Assembly: GCA_902615325.1 (NCBI GenBank)
Contig: CACMOJ010000014.1
Span: 1 to 45,201 of the forward strand
Length of the DNA stretch: 45,201 nucleotides
Reading direction: 5' to 3'
Source: an uncultured SAR116 cluster alpha proteobacterium
GTDB taxonomy: Bacteria; Pseudomonadota; Alphaproteobacteria; Puniceispirillales; Marisalimonadaceae
Position numbers and translations under genes: made by a program
The notes under the pieces: generated by a model
The model's input: the letters and a program-made list of their open reading frames with translations, nothing else
What the model was told of the DNA's origin: nothing
The model's database searches: none
Shown here: piece after piece, positions 8,843 to 17,506 of the stretch
How the letters are laid out: each line of letters starts with the position of its first letter
How positions within the stretch are numbered: position 1 is the first letter of the stretch

Positions 8843-9625
8843 ATGGATAATCTTTTTGATATAAAAGGTAAGGTGGCTTTAATTACAGGTGGGTCAAGAG
8901 GTATAGGAGAAATGATTGCCGAAGGCTTTGTTAAGCAAGGGGTAAAAACTTATATTTCTTCAAGAAAACAAGAACAATGTGATAATACAGCATTGAGATT
9001 GTCAAAGTTTGGTCAATGTATATCAATACCAGCAGATCTTACGCAAATAAATGAAATACAGAATTTATTTTCAACAATTAATAAAAATGAAAAAAAATTG
9101 CATATTTTAGTCAATAATGCTGGAGCAGCCTGGGGTGCAGACTTTGACAATTTTCCAGAAAATGGTTGGGACAAAGTTATGGATACAAATGTTAAATCAA
9201 TATTTTTTTTAACTCAAAAGTTTGTTAAATTACTTGAAAAAAGTGGCACTAATTCGGATCCCTCTAGAGTTATCAATGTTGGCTCTATTGATGGAATTGG
9301 GATACCTCGAGCTGAAACATATTCATATCCCGCTTCTAAAGCTGCTGTGCATCAATTGACTAGGGTGTTGGCCAATAGATTGGCGGAGAGAAATATTAAC
9401 ATTAATGCGATTGCTCCAGGACCTTTTCAAAGTCAAATGATGAATGAAACTTTAAAAAAGTATGAAAAAGAAATAATAAACTCTGTACCAAGAAAAAGAA
9501 TAGGCGTACCTGAAGATATGGCAGGAGCAGCTATCTTTCTTTCCTCAAAAGCAAGTGCTTACATTACCGGAATAGTATTGCCAGTTGACGGTGGGTCATT
9601 AATTGCCAGACGTCACATGGTCTAA
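8843..9625 (+). CDS. Short-chain dehydrogenase/reductase
   Basis: A 260-residue classical SDR: NAD(P)-dependent oxidation or reduction of a hydroxyl/carbonyl substrate. TGGSRGIG at 15-22 is the dinucleotide loop, VNNAGAAW near 91-98 the structural motif, a Ser in VGSIDG precedes the active site, and YPASK at 162-166 gives Tyr162 and Lys166, so the catalytic set is complete. The C-terminal GSSLIARRHM-like tail and the TSDPSR insertion resemble RhlG-type 3-oxoacyl reductases. AAGG lies upstream of the ATG. It abuts the convergent ligase operon with no spacer. A 3-hydroxyacyl oxidation step alongside the neighbouring acyl-CoA enzymes is plausible. Confidence 0.85.
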   Translation: MDNLFDIKGKVALITGGSRGIGEMIAEGFVKQGVKTYISSRKQEQCDNTALRLSKFGQCISIPADLTQINEIQNLFSTINKNEKKLHILVNNAGAAWGADFDNFPENGWDKVMDTNVKSIFFLTQKFVKLLEKSGTNSDPSRVINVGSIDGIGIPRAETYSYPASKAAVHQLTRVLANRLAERNININAIAPGPFQSQMMNETLKKYEKEIINSVPRKRIGVPEDMAGAAIFLSSKASAYITGIVLPVDGGSLIARRHMV

Positions 9626-11248
9626 CTAATTAATGAACATATCCCTCAATTTAGTTTTCAAAATTTTTCCTGTCGCACCTAAGGGTATGTTATCTACAAA
9701 CTCTACTCTATCTGGTATCATCCATTTGGCAATTTTACCTGAGTAAAAATTTAAAATTTCATCTTTTGAAACTTCTTTACCTGGCAAAAGTTGAACAACA
9801 ATCATAGGCCTTTCATCCCATTTCTCATCTGGAATTGCAATTGCAGCAGCATTAGCTACTGAGGGATGGCCTACACAAATATTTTCTAAATCAATAGAAC
9901 TTATCCATTCGCCTCCTGATTTAATAATATCTTTATTTCTATCTGTTACTGTCATAAATCCATTTTTATCAATTGTAGCAATATCTCCAGTATCAAACCA
10001 TCCACCATCAAAGAACCTGTCTTTTTGAGTGTCGTCATTATAATAACTTTTTAAAACCCAATAACCCCTTGAAAGCAATCTTCCTTGTGTTTTGCCATCA
10101 TTTGGCATGATGTTACCTTCATCATCAATGAGCTTCATTTGATGGCCAAAAACAGTTCTTCCTTGAGGTATTTTTTGATCATAATATTCTTCTTTATTTT
10201 TTACTGTAGTATTATATAAAGGCATATTTGCAGTTCCAATCGGACTCATTTCGGTCATGCCCCATGCATGTATAACATCTACATTGTATTCTTCCCCAAA
10301 ACCTTCAAATAATGTTCTTGGACATGCTGAACCACCAATAATTAATCTTTGGACTGTATCTAGTTTTTTGCCACTGTCTCTCAAATGATTTAATAGTAAT
10401 AACCAAACAGTTGGAACACCTAATGATATTGTTACTTTCTCTTGATTCATTAAATCAGTTAAACTTTCTCCATCTAATTTAGCACCAGGAAATACAAATT
10501 TTGTTCCACACATAGCCGCGGCATAAGGTGTCCCCCATGCATTTACATGAAACATTGGTACGACTGGCATCACAACATCTTTTGCGCCATATGGTATTGC
10601 ATCTTTTAGATTAATCCCATAAGCATGAAGAACAGTTGATCTGTGAGTATATAATACACCTTTTGGATTTCCAGTTGTTCCTGAAGTATAACATAGCGAT
10701 GATGCAGTTCTTTCATCTAAATTTGGCCAATCAAATTCAATGGGTTTTTTATCAATAAAGTTTTCGTAACATAAAACCTCAATTCCATTAGATAATTCTA
10801 AATCGATCATATTTTTACTATCAGTCATAACCACAATAGCTTTTACCGATTTAAAGCTTGGCGCTGCTAGTTTAATCAAATCTACAATGTTTAAATCTAC
10901 AAAAATGATTTTATCTTCTGCATGATTTACAATGTAAGCTATTTGATCGTGATGTAACCTTGGATTCATGGTGTGACAAATTAAACCACTAGAAGAAGTT
11001 GCATAATAAAGTTCTAAATGCCTGTAACCATTCCACGCTAATGTTCCAATTCTGTCACCTTCTAAAACACCATAATCCTTTAGTGCATTAGCTAATTGTT
11101 TTGTTCTATTACCCCAGTCTTCATAAGTATATTTATGAATACCCCCTTCAACTGAATTACTTACTATTTCTTGGGTTGGGTAATTATTAATAGCATGCTC
11201 AAATATTGATGAAATCAACAATGGATGATCTTGCATTAAACCTTTCAT
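9626..11248 (-). CDS. Medium/long-chain acyl-CoA ligase (AlkK/DmdB-like)
   Basis: A 540-residue adenylate-forming acyl-CoA synthetase (acid + ATP + CoA to acyl-CoA + AMP + PPi). The P-loop YTSGTTGNPKG is near 188-198, the A5 motif AWGMTEMSP near 330-338, the A7 motif GWFDTGD near 417-423, the hinge DRNKDIIKSGGEWIS near 433-447, and the terminal GATGKILK supplies the catalytic Lys. The N-terminal start MKGLMQD and the GEWISS hinge are typical of the AlkK/3-methylthiopropionyl-CoA ligase branch. It is last in the hyuA-hyuB-ligase-ligase operon and ends one base from the convergent SDR. Its acid could be the HyuAB product or a fatty acid; a DMSP role is possible by family but has no other support here. 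Confidence 0.85.
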   Translation of the reverse strand: MKGLMQDHPLLISSIFEHAINNYPTQEIVSNSVEGGIHKYTYEDWGNRTKQLANALKDYGVLEGDRIGTLAWNGYRHLELYYATSSSGLICHTMNPRLHHDQIAYIVNHAEDKIIFVDLNIVDLIKLAAPSFKSVKAIVVMTDSKNMIDLELSNGIEVLCYENFIDKKPIEFDWPNLDERTASSLCYTSGTTGNPKGVLYTHRSTVLHAYGINLKDAIPYGAKDVVMPVVPMFHVNAWGTPYAAAMCGTKFVFPGAKLDGESLTDLMNQEKVTISLGVPTVWLLLLNHLRDSGKKLDTVQRLIIGGSACPRTLFEGFGEEYNVDVIHAWGMTEMSPIGTANMPLYNTTVKNKEEYYDQKIPQGRTVFGHQMKLIDDEGNIMPNDGKTQGRLLSRGYWVLKSYYNDDTQKDRFFDGGWFDTGDIATIDKNGFMTVTDRNKDIIKSGGEWISSIDLENICVGHPSVANAAAIAIPDEKWDERPMIVVQLLPGKEVSKDEILNFYSGKIAKWMIPDRVEFVDNIPLGATGKILKTKLRDMFIN

Positions 11249-11258
11249 AAATTATCTC

Positions 11259-12818
11259 CTACTTAAATAAATTATATAATTTTGATAAATCTTTTTTCAT
11301 AACTTTACCATTTTTATTTTTGGGCAAATAATCTTTGACAACTGTCCAATAATCAGGTTGTTTGTAGTCAGCTAGTTTAGTTTTACAAATTAACTTTAAT
11401 TGATCAACTAACAATGAGTAATTTTTAAAAATTACCACGTGAATTTTTTCACCAAGAACTTCATCTGGATGAGGTATAACCGCAACTTCAATTACACCAT
11501 TTTGTAAACTTATTAAATTTTCAATTTCTGAAGAATAAACTTTATATCCACCCCTATTAATAACATCTTTTTTTCTATCTAATATATAGAAATAACCCTC
11601 CTCATCCTTAAAGCCAACATCACCTGATTTCCAAAAGCCATTTTCTGTAAATTCTTTTTTTGTAGCTGCATCATCATTCCAATAACCTGGGATAACCATT
11701 GGGCCTGAAATCAATAATTCTCCGTGTTGATTTGACCTTAATTCTTCTTGTTTTTCATTAATGATTTTAATTTGACCAGTTGGAACACATTTGCCAACAC
11801 TATTTAACTTATCAATTGAATATTCTTTTGGCATTATAGTAGTTGGAGAAGTTGTTTCTGTTGCTCCATAAATGTTAATTAATGACAAGTTTGGAAGAAC
11901 TTTTTTTAGTTTTTTCAATGTGCCAATTGGCATTGGTGCTCCGCCAAATCCACCAATTCTCCATTTAGACAATCTTGAACTATTAAACTCTCCTCTTTCA
12001 ATACATAAATTATACATTGCAGGCACCATAATCAAATATGTTAATCCTTGATCTTCAGCGGTTTTTAAAAAATCTTTAACCTCAAATTTCTTTTTAAGAG
12101 TTAGACTACCACCTACAAATATCATAAGTAAAAAATGTGCGACTATTCCAGTAACATGACTTGCTGGAACAACTAAAATTGAATGATCATTAGACGTTAA
12201 ATTAAAAGCATTTTTATAATGTAAACAAGAATGTATTACATTAAAATGTGTTAACATTGCTCCTTTAGGTTTTCCAGTTGTTCCTGAGGTATATAATATT
12301 ATTGCGGTTTCAGTATCAATTAAATTAGCTTCCATGGAAAATTCTTTATTAGAGGGATTGTTTAAATCTTCAAGTTTAAAACTAATTTTAATTACATCTT
12401 TTTCTATATCAGAAATTTTATTAGTTAATGATGAAGCAAAAACAACAGCAGTTGCATTACAATCATTTAAAATAGTATTATTTTCAAATCTTGAGGATCT
12501 AGGATTTAAAGGTACAAGTATTAAACCTCTTCTAATACAATACAATGACACAATCACAAAACTAATATCATTTTCAAAAAGGATACCGATTCTATCTTTC
12601 TTTTTAAAATTGTATTTCAAAAACAAAGTTTCTAGAGAGTTTAATAATTTCAAAATTTGTGAATATGAATAATTTTTGTTTTCGTCAATGATACATGTTT
12701 TTTTGGAATGTAATTTGATAGATTCTTCAATAAATTCCCATACATTTAGTGGACGGTTTTTGAAGCATTTTAAATTTCTGCTAAAAACATTCTCTAAATG
12801 AATTTCCTGTTTAATCAT
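11259..12818 (-). CDS. Class I adenylate-forming acyl-CoA ligase
   Basis: A 519-residue AMP-forming ligase. YTSGTTGKPKG (P-loop) lies near 178-188, the NIYGATETTSP A5 motif near 319-329, GFWKSGDVGF near 394-403, and the hinge DRKKDVINRGGYK near 411-423; NKNGKVMKK near the end supplies the catalytic Lys. Family specificity is broad (aryl, medium-chain and amino acids). It sits 24 bases behind hyuB and 10 bases before the second ligase, so a carboxylate released by HyuAB is a natural candidate substrate. Its N-terminal 40 residues are Asn/Phe-rich and not diagnostic. Confidence 0.85.
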   Translation of the reverse strand: MIKQEIHLENVFSRNLKCFKNRPLNVWEFIEESIKLHSKKTCIIDENKNYSYSQILKLLNSLETLFLKYNFKKKDRIGILFENDISFVIVSLYCIRRGLILVPLNPRSSRFENNTILNDCNATAVVFASSLTNKISDIEKDVIKISFKLEDLNNPSNKEFSMEANLIDTETAIILYTSGTTGKPKGAMLTHFNVIHSCLHYKNAFNLTSNDHSILVVPASHVTGIVAHFLLMIFVGGSLTLKKKFEVKDFLKTAEDQGLTYLIMVPAMYNLCIERGEFNSSRLSKWRIGGFGGAPMPIGTLKKLKKVLPNLSLINIYGATETTSPTTIMPKEYSIDKLNSVGKCVPTGQIKIINEKQEELRSNQHGELLISGPMVIPGYWNDDAATKKEFTENGFWKSGDVGFKDEEGYFYILDRKKDVINRGGYKVYSSEIENLISLQNGVIEVAVIPHPDEVLGEKIHVVIFKNYSLLVDQLKLICKTKLADYKQPDYWTVVKDYLPKNKNGKVMKKDLSKLYNLFK

Positions 12819-12842
12819 CTAGCAATATTAAATTTAATTAAT

Positions 12843-14537
12843 TCAAATAATTTTTTTCCCATATATTTTTAATGCATCTTTACGTGAAATTTTTTCTTCT
12901 AATATATCATTAATAATTAAATGTTTTTTTCGTTTCTTTGGATTTCCAAAACCTCCACCACCAGGCGTTTGAACTTGAACTTTATCACCTTTTTTCAATC
13001 TTATATCTTGTTCCTTAGATAAATGTTCAGGCACATAATCTTTTTTATTTTTTCTTTTTATTTTTACTTTATTTTTACCACCATTAGTTCCACCCAATAC
13101 ACCTGGGGGGCCATAGCGCCCATGATCCATAACAAAACTTGCAGTTGCCTCTTTGCATAAAATTTCTATTTCATAATCTAATCCAAATCCACCTCTAAAC
13201 TCTCCTGCACCTGAAGATTTATCATGAAGTGAATAATGATTATATAAAACTGGAAACTTTTGTTCCATTATTTCAACAGGAGGTGCTTTAGAAATACCAA
13301 TTGTTGAGCATCCATTTGATATGCCATCATTCAAAGAATTACCTCCATATCCTCCACCAGATAATTGATACATAACAAAATTACTTTCTTTCAAATCATT
13401 AAATCCACCTAAAGCAAAATTTCCACTAGTTCCTGCAGGAGCAGCTGTAACCCTATGCTTTAGAACATTAACAAAAGCTAAAAATACTGCTTCAGCAATT
13501 CTTTGTGAGACTTCTGCCGCACACCCAGATACCGGTCTAGGATAAACTGCATCTAAAAATGTTCCAGAAGGCCTTTTTATTTCTAGGGGTTCAAAAGCAC
13601 CACCATTTATAGCAACTTCTGGAAATATATGTCTCATAGCCAAGTATATTGAACTTTTTGTTGTAGCAAATACAGAGTTCATAGGACCAATACAAGGTGG
13701 TGAAGATTTAAAAAGATCAAAAATAAGTTTATCTTTTTGTTTTTTTACTTCGAGATTTATTTCTAAAGGCACATTTTTAATGCCATCACTATCAACATAG
13801 GCTTTTGATTTGTAAATGCCATTTGGAATTTGATTTATAAATGATTTCATTTGATTTGAACCACTTTTTCTTAATTCTTCTATAGCGTTATGTATAAGTT
13901 TATCACCAAATTTATTAAATAGATGGTTTAATCTTTCTTCTCCAACCAGTAATGCAGCCTCTTGTGCTTTCACATCACCTATTCTTTGTTCAGATATCCT
14001 AATATTTGAACATATAATAGAGTAAATTTCTTTGTCTAAAATACCTTTTTTAAATAATTTCACAGGTGGTAATCTTAAACCTTCTTGTTCTACTGAATTA
14101 GCAGAAGCAGAAAAACCTCCAGGGACACTCCCACCAATATCAGGCCAATGTCCAGTATTTGACAACCAAAAACATATTTTTTTATTTCTGAAATATGGTT
14201 TAGCAAACCTTACATCCATTAAATGAGTGCCACCTAAATAAGGGTCATTGACTATATAAATATCACCAGGATCTGGTTTTTCTACTTTTTCTTCTTTGAT
14301 AAGTCTGATTATTTCAGAAGTAGAATACTCCATTGTACCAACAAAGACCGGTAAACCATTATAGCCCTGCGAAATTAAGCTTCCATTAATTGCAGAGTAA
14401 ATTCCATTTGACCTATCATTTGCTTCTGATATCACAGGAGAAAAAGCAGAACGTGAAAAAGAGAGATCCATTTCATCACAAACTTGTTGTAAACCAGCTT
14501 GAATTACACCTAATGTAATTTTATCAACTTTAATCAT
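12843..14537 (-). CDS. hyuB: Hydantoinase B / oxoprolinase-type subunit B
   Basis: A 564-residue subunit of an ATP-dependent N-methylhydantoinase/5-oxoprolinase-type enzyme, which opens cyclic amides (hydantoins, 5-oxoproline, caprolactam) with HyuA. The N-terminal QQVCDEMDLSFSRSAFSPVISEANDRS block, the DPYLGGTHLMD metal-site region near 107-117 and the GGYGGNSLNDG and TPGGGGFGNP glycine loops are characteristic. An in-frame ATG lies 33 bases upstream (14570), but the ATG at 14537 has GAG at proper spacing and matches family N-termini. The start overlaps the hyuA stop by 8 bases. No third carboxylase subunit is present, arguing against acetone/acetophenone carboxylase. Confidence 0.85.
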   Translation of the reverse strand: MIKVDKITLGVIQAGLQQVCDEMDLSFSRSAFSPVISEANDRSNGIYSAINGSLISQGYNGLPVFVGTMEYSTSEIIRLIKEEKVEKPDPGDIYIVNDPYLGGTHLMDVRFAKPYFRNKKICFWLSNTGHWPDIGGSVPGGFSASANSVEQEGLRLPPVKLFKKGILDKEIYSIICSNIRISEQRIGDVKAQEAALLVGEERLNHLFNKFGDKLIHNAIEELRKSGSNQMKSFINQIPNGIYKSKAYVDSDGIKNVPLEINLEVKKQKDKLIFDLFKSSPPCIGPMNSVFATTKSSIYLAMRHIFPEVAINGGAFEPLEIKRPSGTFLDAVYPRPVSGCAAEVSQRIAEAVFLAFVNVLKHRVTAAPAGTSGNFALGGFNDLKESNFVMYQLSGGGYGGNSLNDGISNGCSTIGISKAPPVEIMEQKFPVLYNHYSLHDKSSGAGEFRGGFGLDYEIEILCKEATASFVMDHGRYGPPGVLGGTNGGKNKVKIKRKNKKDYVPEHLSKEQDIRLKKGDKVQVQTPGGGGFGNPKKRKKHLIINDILEEKISRKDALKIYGKKII

Positions 14538-16566
14538 TATATATCTCAATAATAATGTTCCCAAAATCATCCACGAAAAAATTGTCCTTGGGGTGTATTA
14601 CAATCGTTGTATCTAATTGTTCAATAATTGCAGGTCCATTTTGTTTAAATTTAGGGAATAAATTTTCTCTCAAATAAATTGATGTCTTGTGCCACTTTCC
14701 ATTGAAATAAACTTTTCTGTAAGAAATTTTTCCTCTTTTGGTAAAGTTAATTAATTTTTTTAAGTCAAGTTCTTTTCTTTTTCCAATCACTGATACATTT
14801 ATATTAACAATAATTGGTAAAATTTTTTCTAACTTTACTTTAAATCTCTTAAAATAAATATTTTCAAACTCCTTATTTATAAAATTTTTAGAAGGTTTTG
14901 CATTTTTAAGAGGAATTTTAATAATATGAGTTTGTCCTAAAAATTGCATATCTAAGCTAAACTCTATATAAAATTTTTCAATTTCAACTTTTTGTTTTTT
15001 TATTAATGAAACACCGTCACTTTTAAATTTTTCTAGTATAGAGTGTAAGTTTTTTATATTAGTTTCTTCTAAGGAAATATTAAGTGTTTGTGTAAAATCT
15101 TGTCTCAAATCAGCTACTAGACAACCAAGAGCATTTGTCAGTCCAGGCCTAGCAGGTATAAAAACCTTTGGAATATCTAATTCTCTTGCTAATTCGCAAG
15201 CATGCATTGGACCAGCCCCGCCAAAAGAAAAAAGATTAAATTCTCTTGGATCCTCTCCAACAGATATTGAAACCATACGAATGGCATTTGCCATTTTATT
15301 ATTTGCTATTTTAAGAATTGCTTCTGCAGATTGGTAATTATTCAGTTTTAATTTTTTAGAAATTTCATTCTCTAAAATTAATTCTGTATCTTCTTTAATT
15401 TTAATATTTTCTTTTATATTTAAAGATTTTGGATTTAGTCTTCCAAGTAAAAAATTTGCATCTGATATAGTAGGATTTTTTCCTCCATTACCATAACATA
15501 TTGGACCTGGATCAGATCCAGAACTTTCAGGGCCAACTTCAAGTAAACCAGCTTCATTAATTTTAGCTATGGACCCCCCTCCTGCGCCTATTGTTCTTAC
15601 ATCAACCATAGGGACATGAACAGGCATACTATACTCAATCTCAGTTTCAGAAGATACAGCTGGTTTGTTATTTATAACAAGTGATACATCCGTAGACGTT
15701 CCACCCATGTCATAGGTTATTATATTTTTAACTTTTGATAATTTGCTCACATATGTTGCAGCTATTACTCCTGAAGCTGGACCTGACATTACTGTCTTCG
15801 CAGCTTCTTTTGAAACAATTTTTGAAGAAACAGTTCCCCCATTACCATTCATTACTAGAAGTTCTTTTTTGTAACCATTGTTTCTAAGTCTTTGTTGTAA
15901 ATCGTAAATATAATTTTCAAGTATGGGTTGAACTGAAGCATTAATCGAAGCTGTTACACCTCTTTCAAATTCTCTGCTTTCTGAGAGTATTTCATGACCT
16001 GCTGTAACATACTTATTAGCCCAATTTTTTAATATTAAATTTTTTGCTTTTACTTCATGATAAGAATTGGCATATGAATGTAAAAAATGAATCACTATGG
16101 ATTCACAATTTAATTCTTTTATTTTTTTTATTATTTTTAATAATTCACTCTCATTAAGTTTCTTTAAAACATTGCCTTTAAAATCAATTCTCTCTTCCAC
16201 CTCAAATCTAAGGTTTCTAGGGATTAATGGTTTAAAATCTGCTATCAATCCATAAGGAAAAGGTCTCGTTCTTCTACCTAACTCAAGAACATCTCTAAAA
16301 CCTTTTGTAGTTATTAGCGCTGTTTTTGAAATTTTTCTTTCAAGCAAAGCGTTTGTAGTAGTTGTAGTTCCATGAATGATAAGGTCTTGCTTTTTTAAAT
16401 TAATTGAAGCTTTATCAATTGCATTCAAAACACCCTGTGATTGATTTTTTGCAGATGTAAAAACTTTTGTAAAATTATAACTTTTTGATGTAGAATCAAA
16501 ACAAATTAAATCAGTAAAAGTTCCCCCTACATCAATTCCAACTAAATTATCTTTTATCAGGGCCAT
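14530..16566 (-). CDS. hyuA: Hydantoinase A / oxoprolinase-type subunit A
   Basis: A 678-residue ATP-binding subunit. GIDVGGTFTDL near 9-19 is the actin-like/ASKHA phosphate loop; YDMGGTSTDVSL near 281-292, GSDPGPICYG near 350-359 and SFGGAGPMHACEL near 443-455 are the further family signatures. It would phosphorylate the lactam oxygen so that HyuB can hydrolyse the ring. A TTG codon 12 bases upstream could extend the frame, but ATG at 16566 is the better start. The gene is divergent from the molybdenum hydroxylase A operon across an 79-base spacer. This suggests co-regulation and a role in opening the oxidised or reduced heterocycle made by that operon. The lactam substrate is not known. Confidence 0.85.
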   Translation of the reverse strand: MALIKDNLVGIDVGGTFTDLICFDSTSKSYNFTKVFTSAKNQSQGVLNAIDKASINLKKQDLIIHGTTTTTNALLERKISKTALITTKGFRDVLELGRRTRPFPYGLIADFKPLIPRNLRFEVEERIDFKGNVLKKLNESELLKIIKKIKELNCESIVIHFLHSYANSYHEVKAKNLILKNWANKYVTAGHEILSESREFERGVTASINASVQPILENYIYDLQQRLRNNGYKKELLVMNGNGGTVSSKIVSKEAAKTVMSGPASGVIAATYVSKLSKVKNIITYDMGGTSTDVSLVINNKPAVSSETEIEYSMPVHVPMVDVRTIGAGGGSIAKINEAGLLEVGPESSGSDPGPICYGNGGKNPTISDANFLLGRLNPKSLNIKENIKIKEDTELILENEISKKLKLNNYQSAEAILKIANNKMANAIRMVSISVGEDPREFNLFSFGGAGPMHACELARELDIPKVFIPARPGLTNALGCLVADLRQDFTQTLNISLEETNIKNLHSILEKFKSDGVSLIKKQKVEIEKFYIEFSLDMQFLGQTHIIKIPLKNAKPSKNFINKEFENIYFKRFKVKLEKILPIIVNINVSVIGKRKELDLKKLINFTKRGKISYRKVYFNGKWHKTSIYLRENLFPKFKQNGPAIIEQLDTTIVIHPKDNFFVDDFGNIIIEIYND

Positions 16567-16583
16567 AATATATAACAAATTAC

Positions 16584-16613
16584 TTGATTAATCATAAAAT
16601 AAAAATTTACAAT
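16584..16613 (+). promoter_or_regulatory. Candidate sigma-70 promoter with overlapping palindrome
   Basis: TTGATT (16584-16589) and TACAAT (16608-16613) are separated by 18 bases, a good vegetative promoter spacing, ending 32 bases before the hydroxylase A start codon. The perfect dyad TGATTAATCA (16585-16594) covers the -35 and could be an operator. A minus-strand TTGCAA-N17-TATTGT in the same spacer could serve hyuA. The region is A/T-rich, so these calls are tentative. Confidence 0.35.
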
Positions 16614-16645
16614 ATGACTAAAATTTAAAATTTGCAAAATCAATA

Positions 16646-17491
16646 ATGAATTATTTTCAACCAAATGACTTAAACTCTGCTTTCGATGTATTAAAAAACA
16701 ACAGTGACTTAACAATTGCTGCAGGGTGTACTGATTTATTTCCAATAACAAATAATATGTCTTTAGATAAAAATATATTGGACATAACTAATATTAAATC
16801 TATCAGGGGTTTTGAGTTTAATAAAAAAGAAACCAAAATTGGTTCTGCTACAACTTGGACAGATATAATAAATGAAAATTTGCCCAGTTGTTATGACATG
16901 TTAAAAGCATGTGCCAAAGAAGTTGGCTCAATACAAATTCAAAACTTAGGGACAATTGGCGGTAATATTTGTAATGCGTCCCCAGCTGCTGATAGCATAC
17001 CTTGTTTGCTTTCTTTGGATGCAAAGTTAGAATTATCATCTATAAATAATAAAAGAATTATTCCTATAAATGAGTTTATATTGGGTTCCAGAAAAACGAA
17101 ACTTGAAAAGGATGAAATATTAACTTCAATAATAATTCCAAAAGAAAAAGAAAAAGGGAGTTCAGCTTTTAGAAAAATTGGGGCTAGAAAATATCTTGTT
17201 ATATCAATTTCTATGGTAGCTTGTCGCATACTTAGTTCAGACAATGTTATAGAAGATATTGCTATTAGTATTGGGTCATGTAGTGAAGTAGCAAAAAGAA
17301 TTTTTTCTATAGAACGTCAATTAATTAATAAAAACATAAAAGAAGATATTTTTAATCAAGTCGATTTTAGTCAGTTAAATGAAATTTCACCAATTACCGA
17401 CATAAGATCAACACAAGTTTATAGATTAAAAGCGTCTCAATCATTAATAAAAGACGTCGTTGCAGACACTATTAATAAATTAAAGATTTAA
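16646..17491 (+). CDS. Molybdenum hydroxylase A, FAD subunit (CoxM/XdhB-type)
   Basis: A 281-residue flavoprotein subunit of a xanthine-dehydrogenase-family enzyme, passing electrons from the Fe-S clusters to FAD and an acceptor. AAGCTDLFP near 31-39 is the first FAD pyrophosphate loop (usual form AGGTDL). LGTIGGNICNASPAADSIP near 107-125 is the second. The C-terminal CO-dehydrogenase flavoprotein domain follows, ending in YRLKASQSLIKD. No 4Fe-4S insertion is present, so it is not a 4-hydroxybenzoyl-CoA reductase beta subunit. It is followed after 15 bases by the fused Fe-S/Mo subunit. No strong ribosome-binding site precedes the ATG, so translation may start near the 5' end of the transcript. 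Confidence 0.85.
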   Translation: MNYFQPNDLNSAFDVLKNNSDLTIAAGCTDLFPITNNMSLDKNILDITNIKSIRGFEFNKKETKIGSATTWTDIINENLPSCYDMLKACAKEVGSIQIQNLGTIGGNICNASPAADSIPCLLSLDAKLELSSINNKRIIPINEFILGSRKTKLEKDEILTSIIIPKEKEKGSSAFRKIGARKYLVISISMVACRILSSDNVIEDIAISIGSCSEVAKRIFSIERQLINKNIKEDIFNQVDFSQLNEISPITDIRSTQVYRLKASQSLIKDVVADTINKLKI

Positions 17492-17506
17492 TAAACTATA
17501 GATTGA

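Noticed and set aside
12843-16566. Acetone or acetophenone carboxylase
   Set aside because: HyuA/B-like subunits are shared with these enzymes, but the third small subunit is missing and subunit sizes fit hydantoinase/oxoprolinase.
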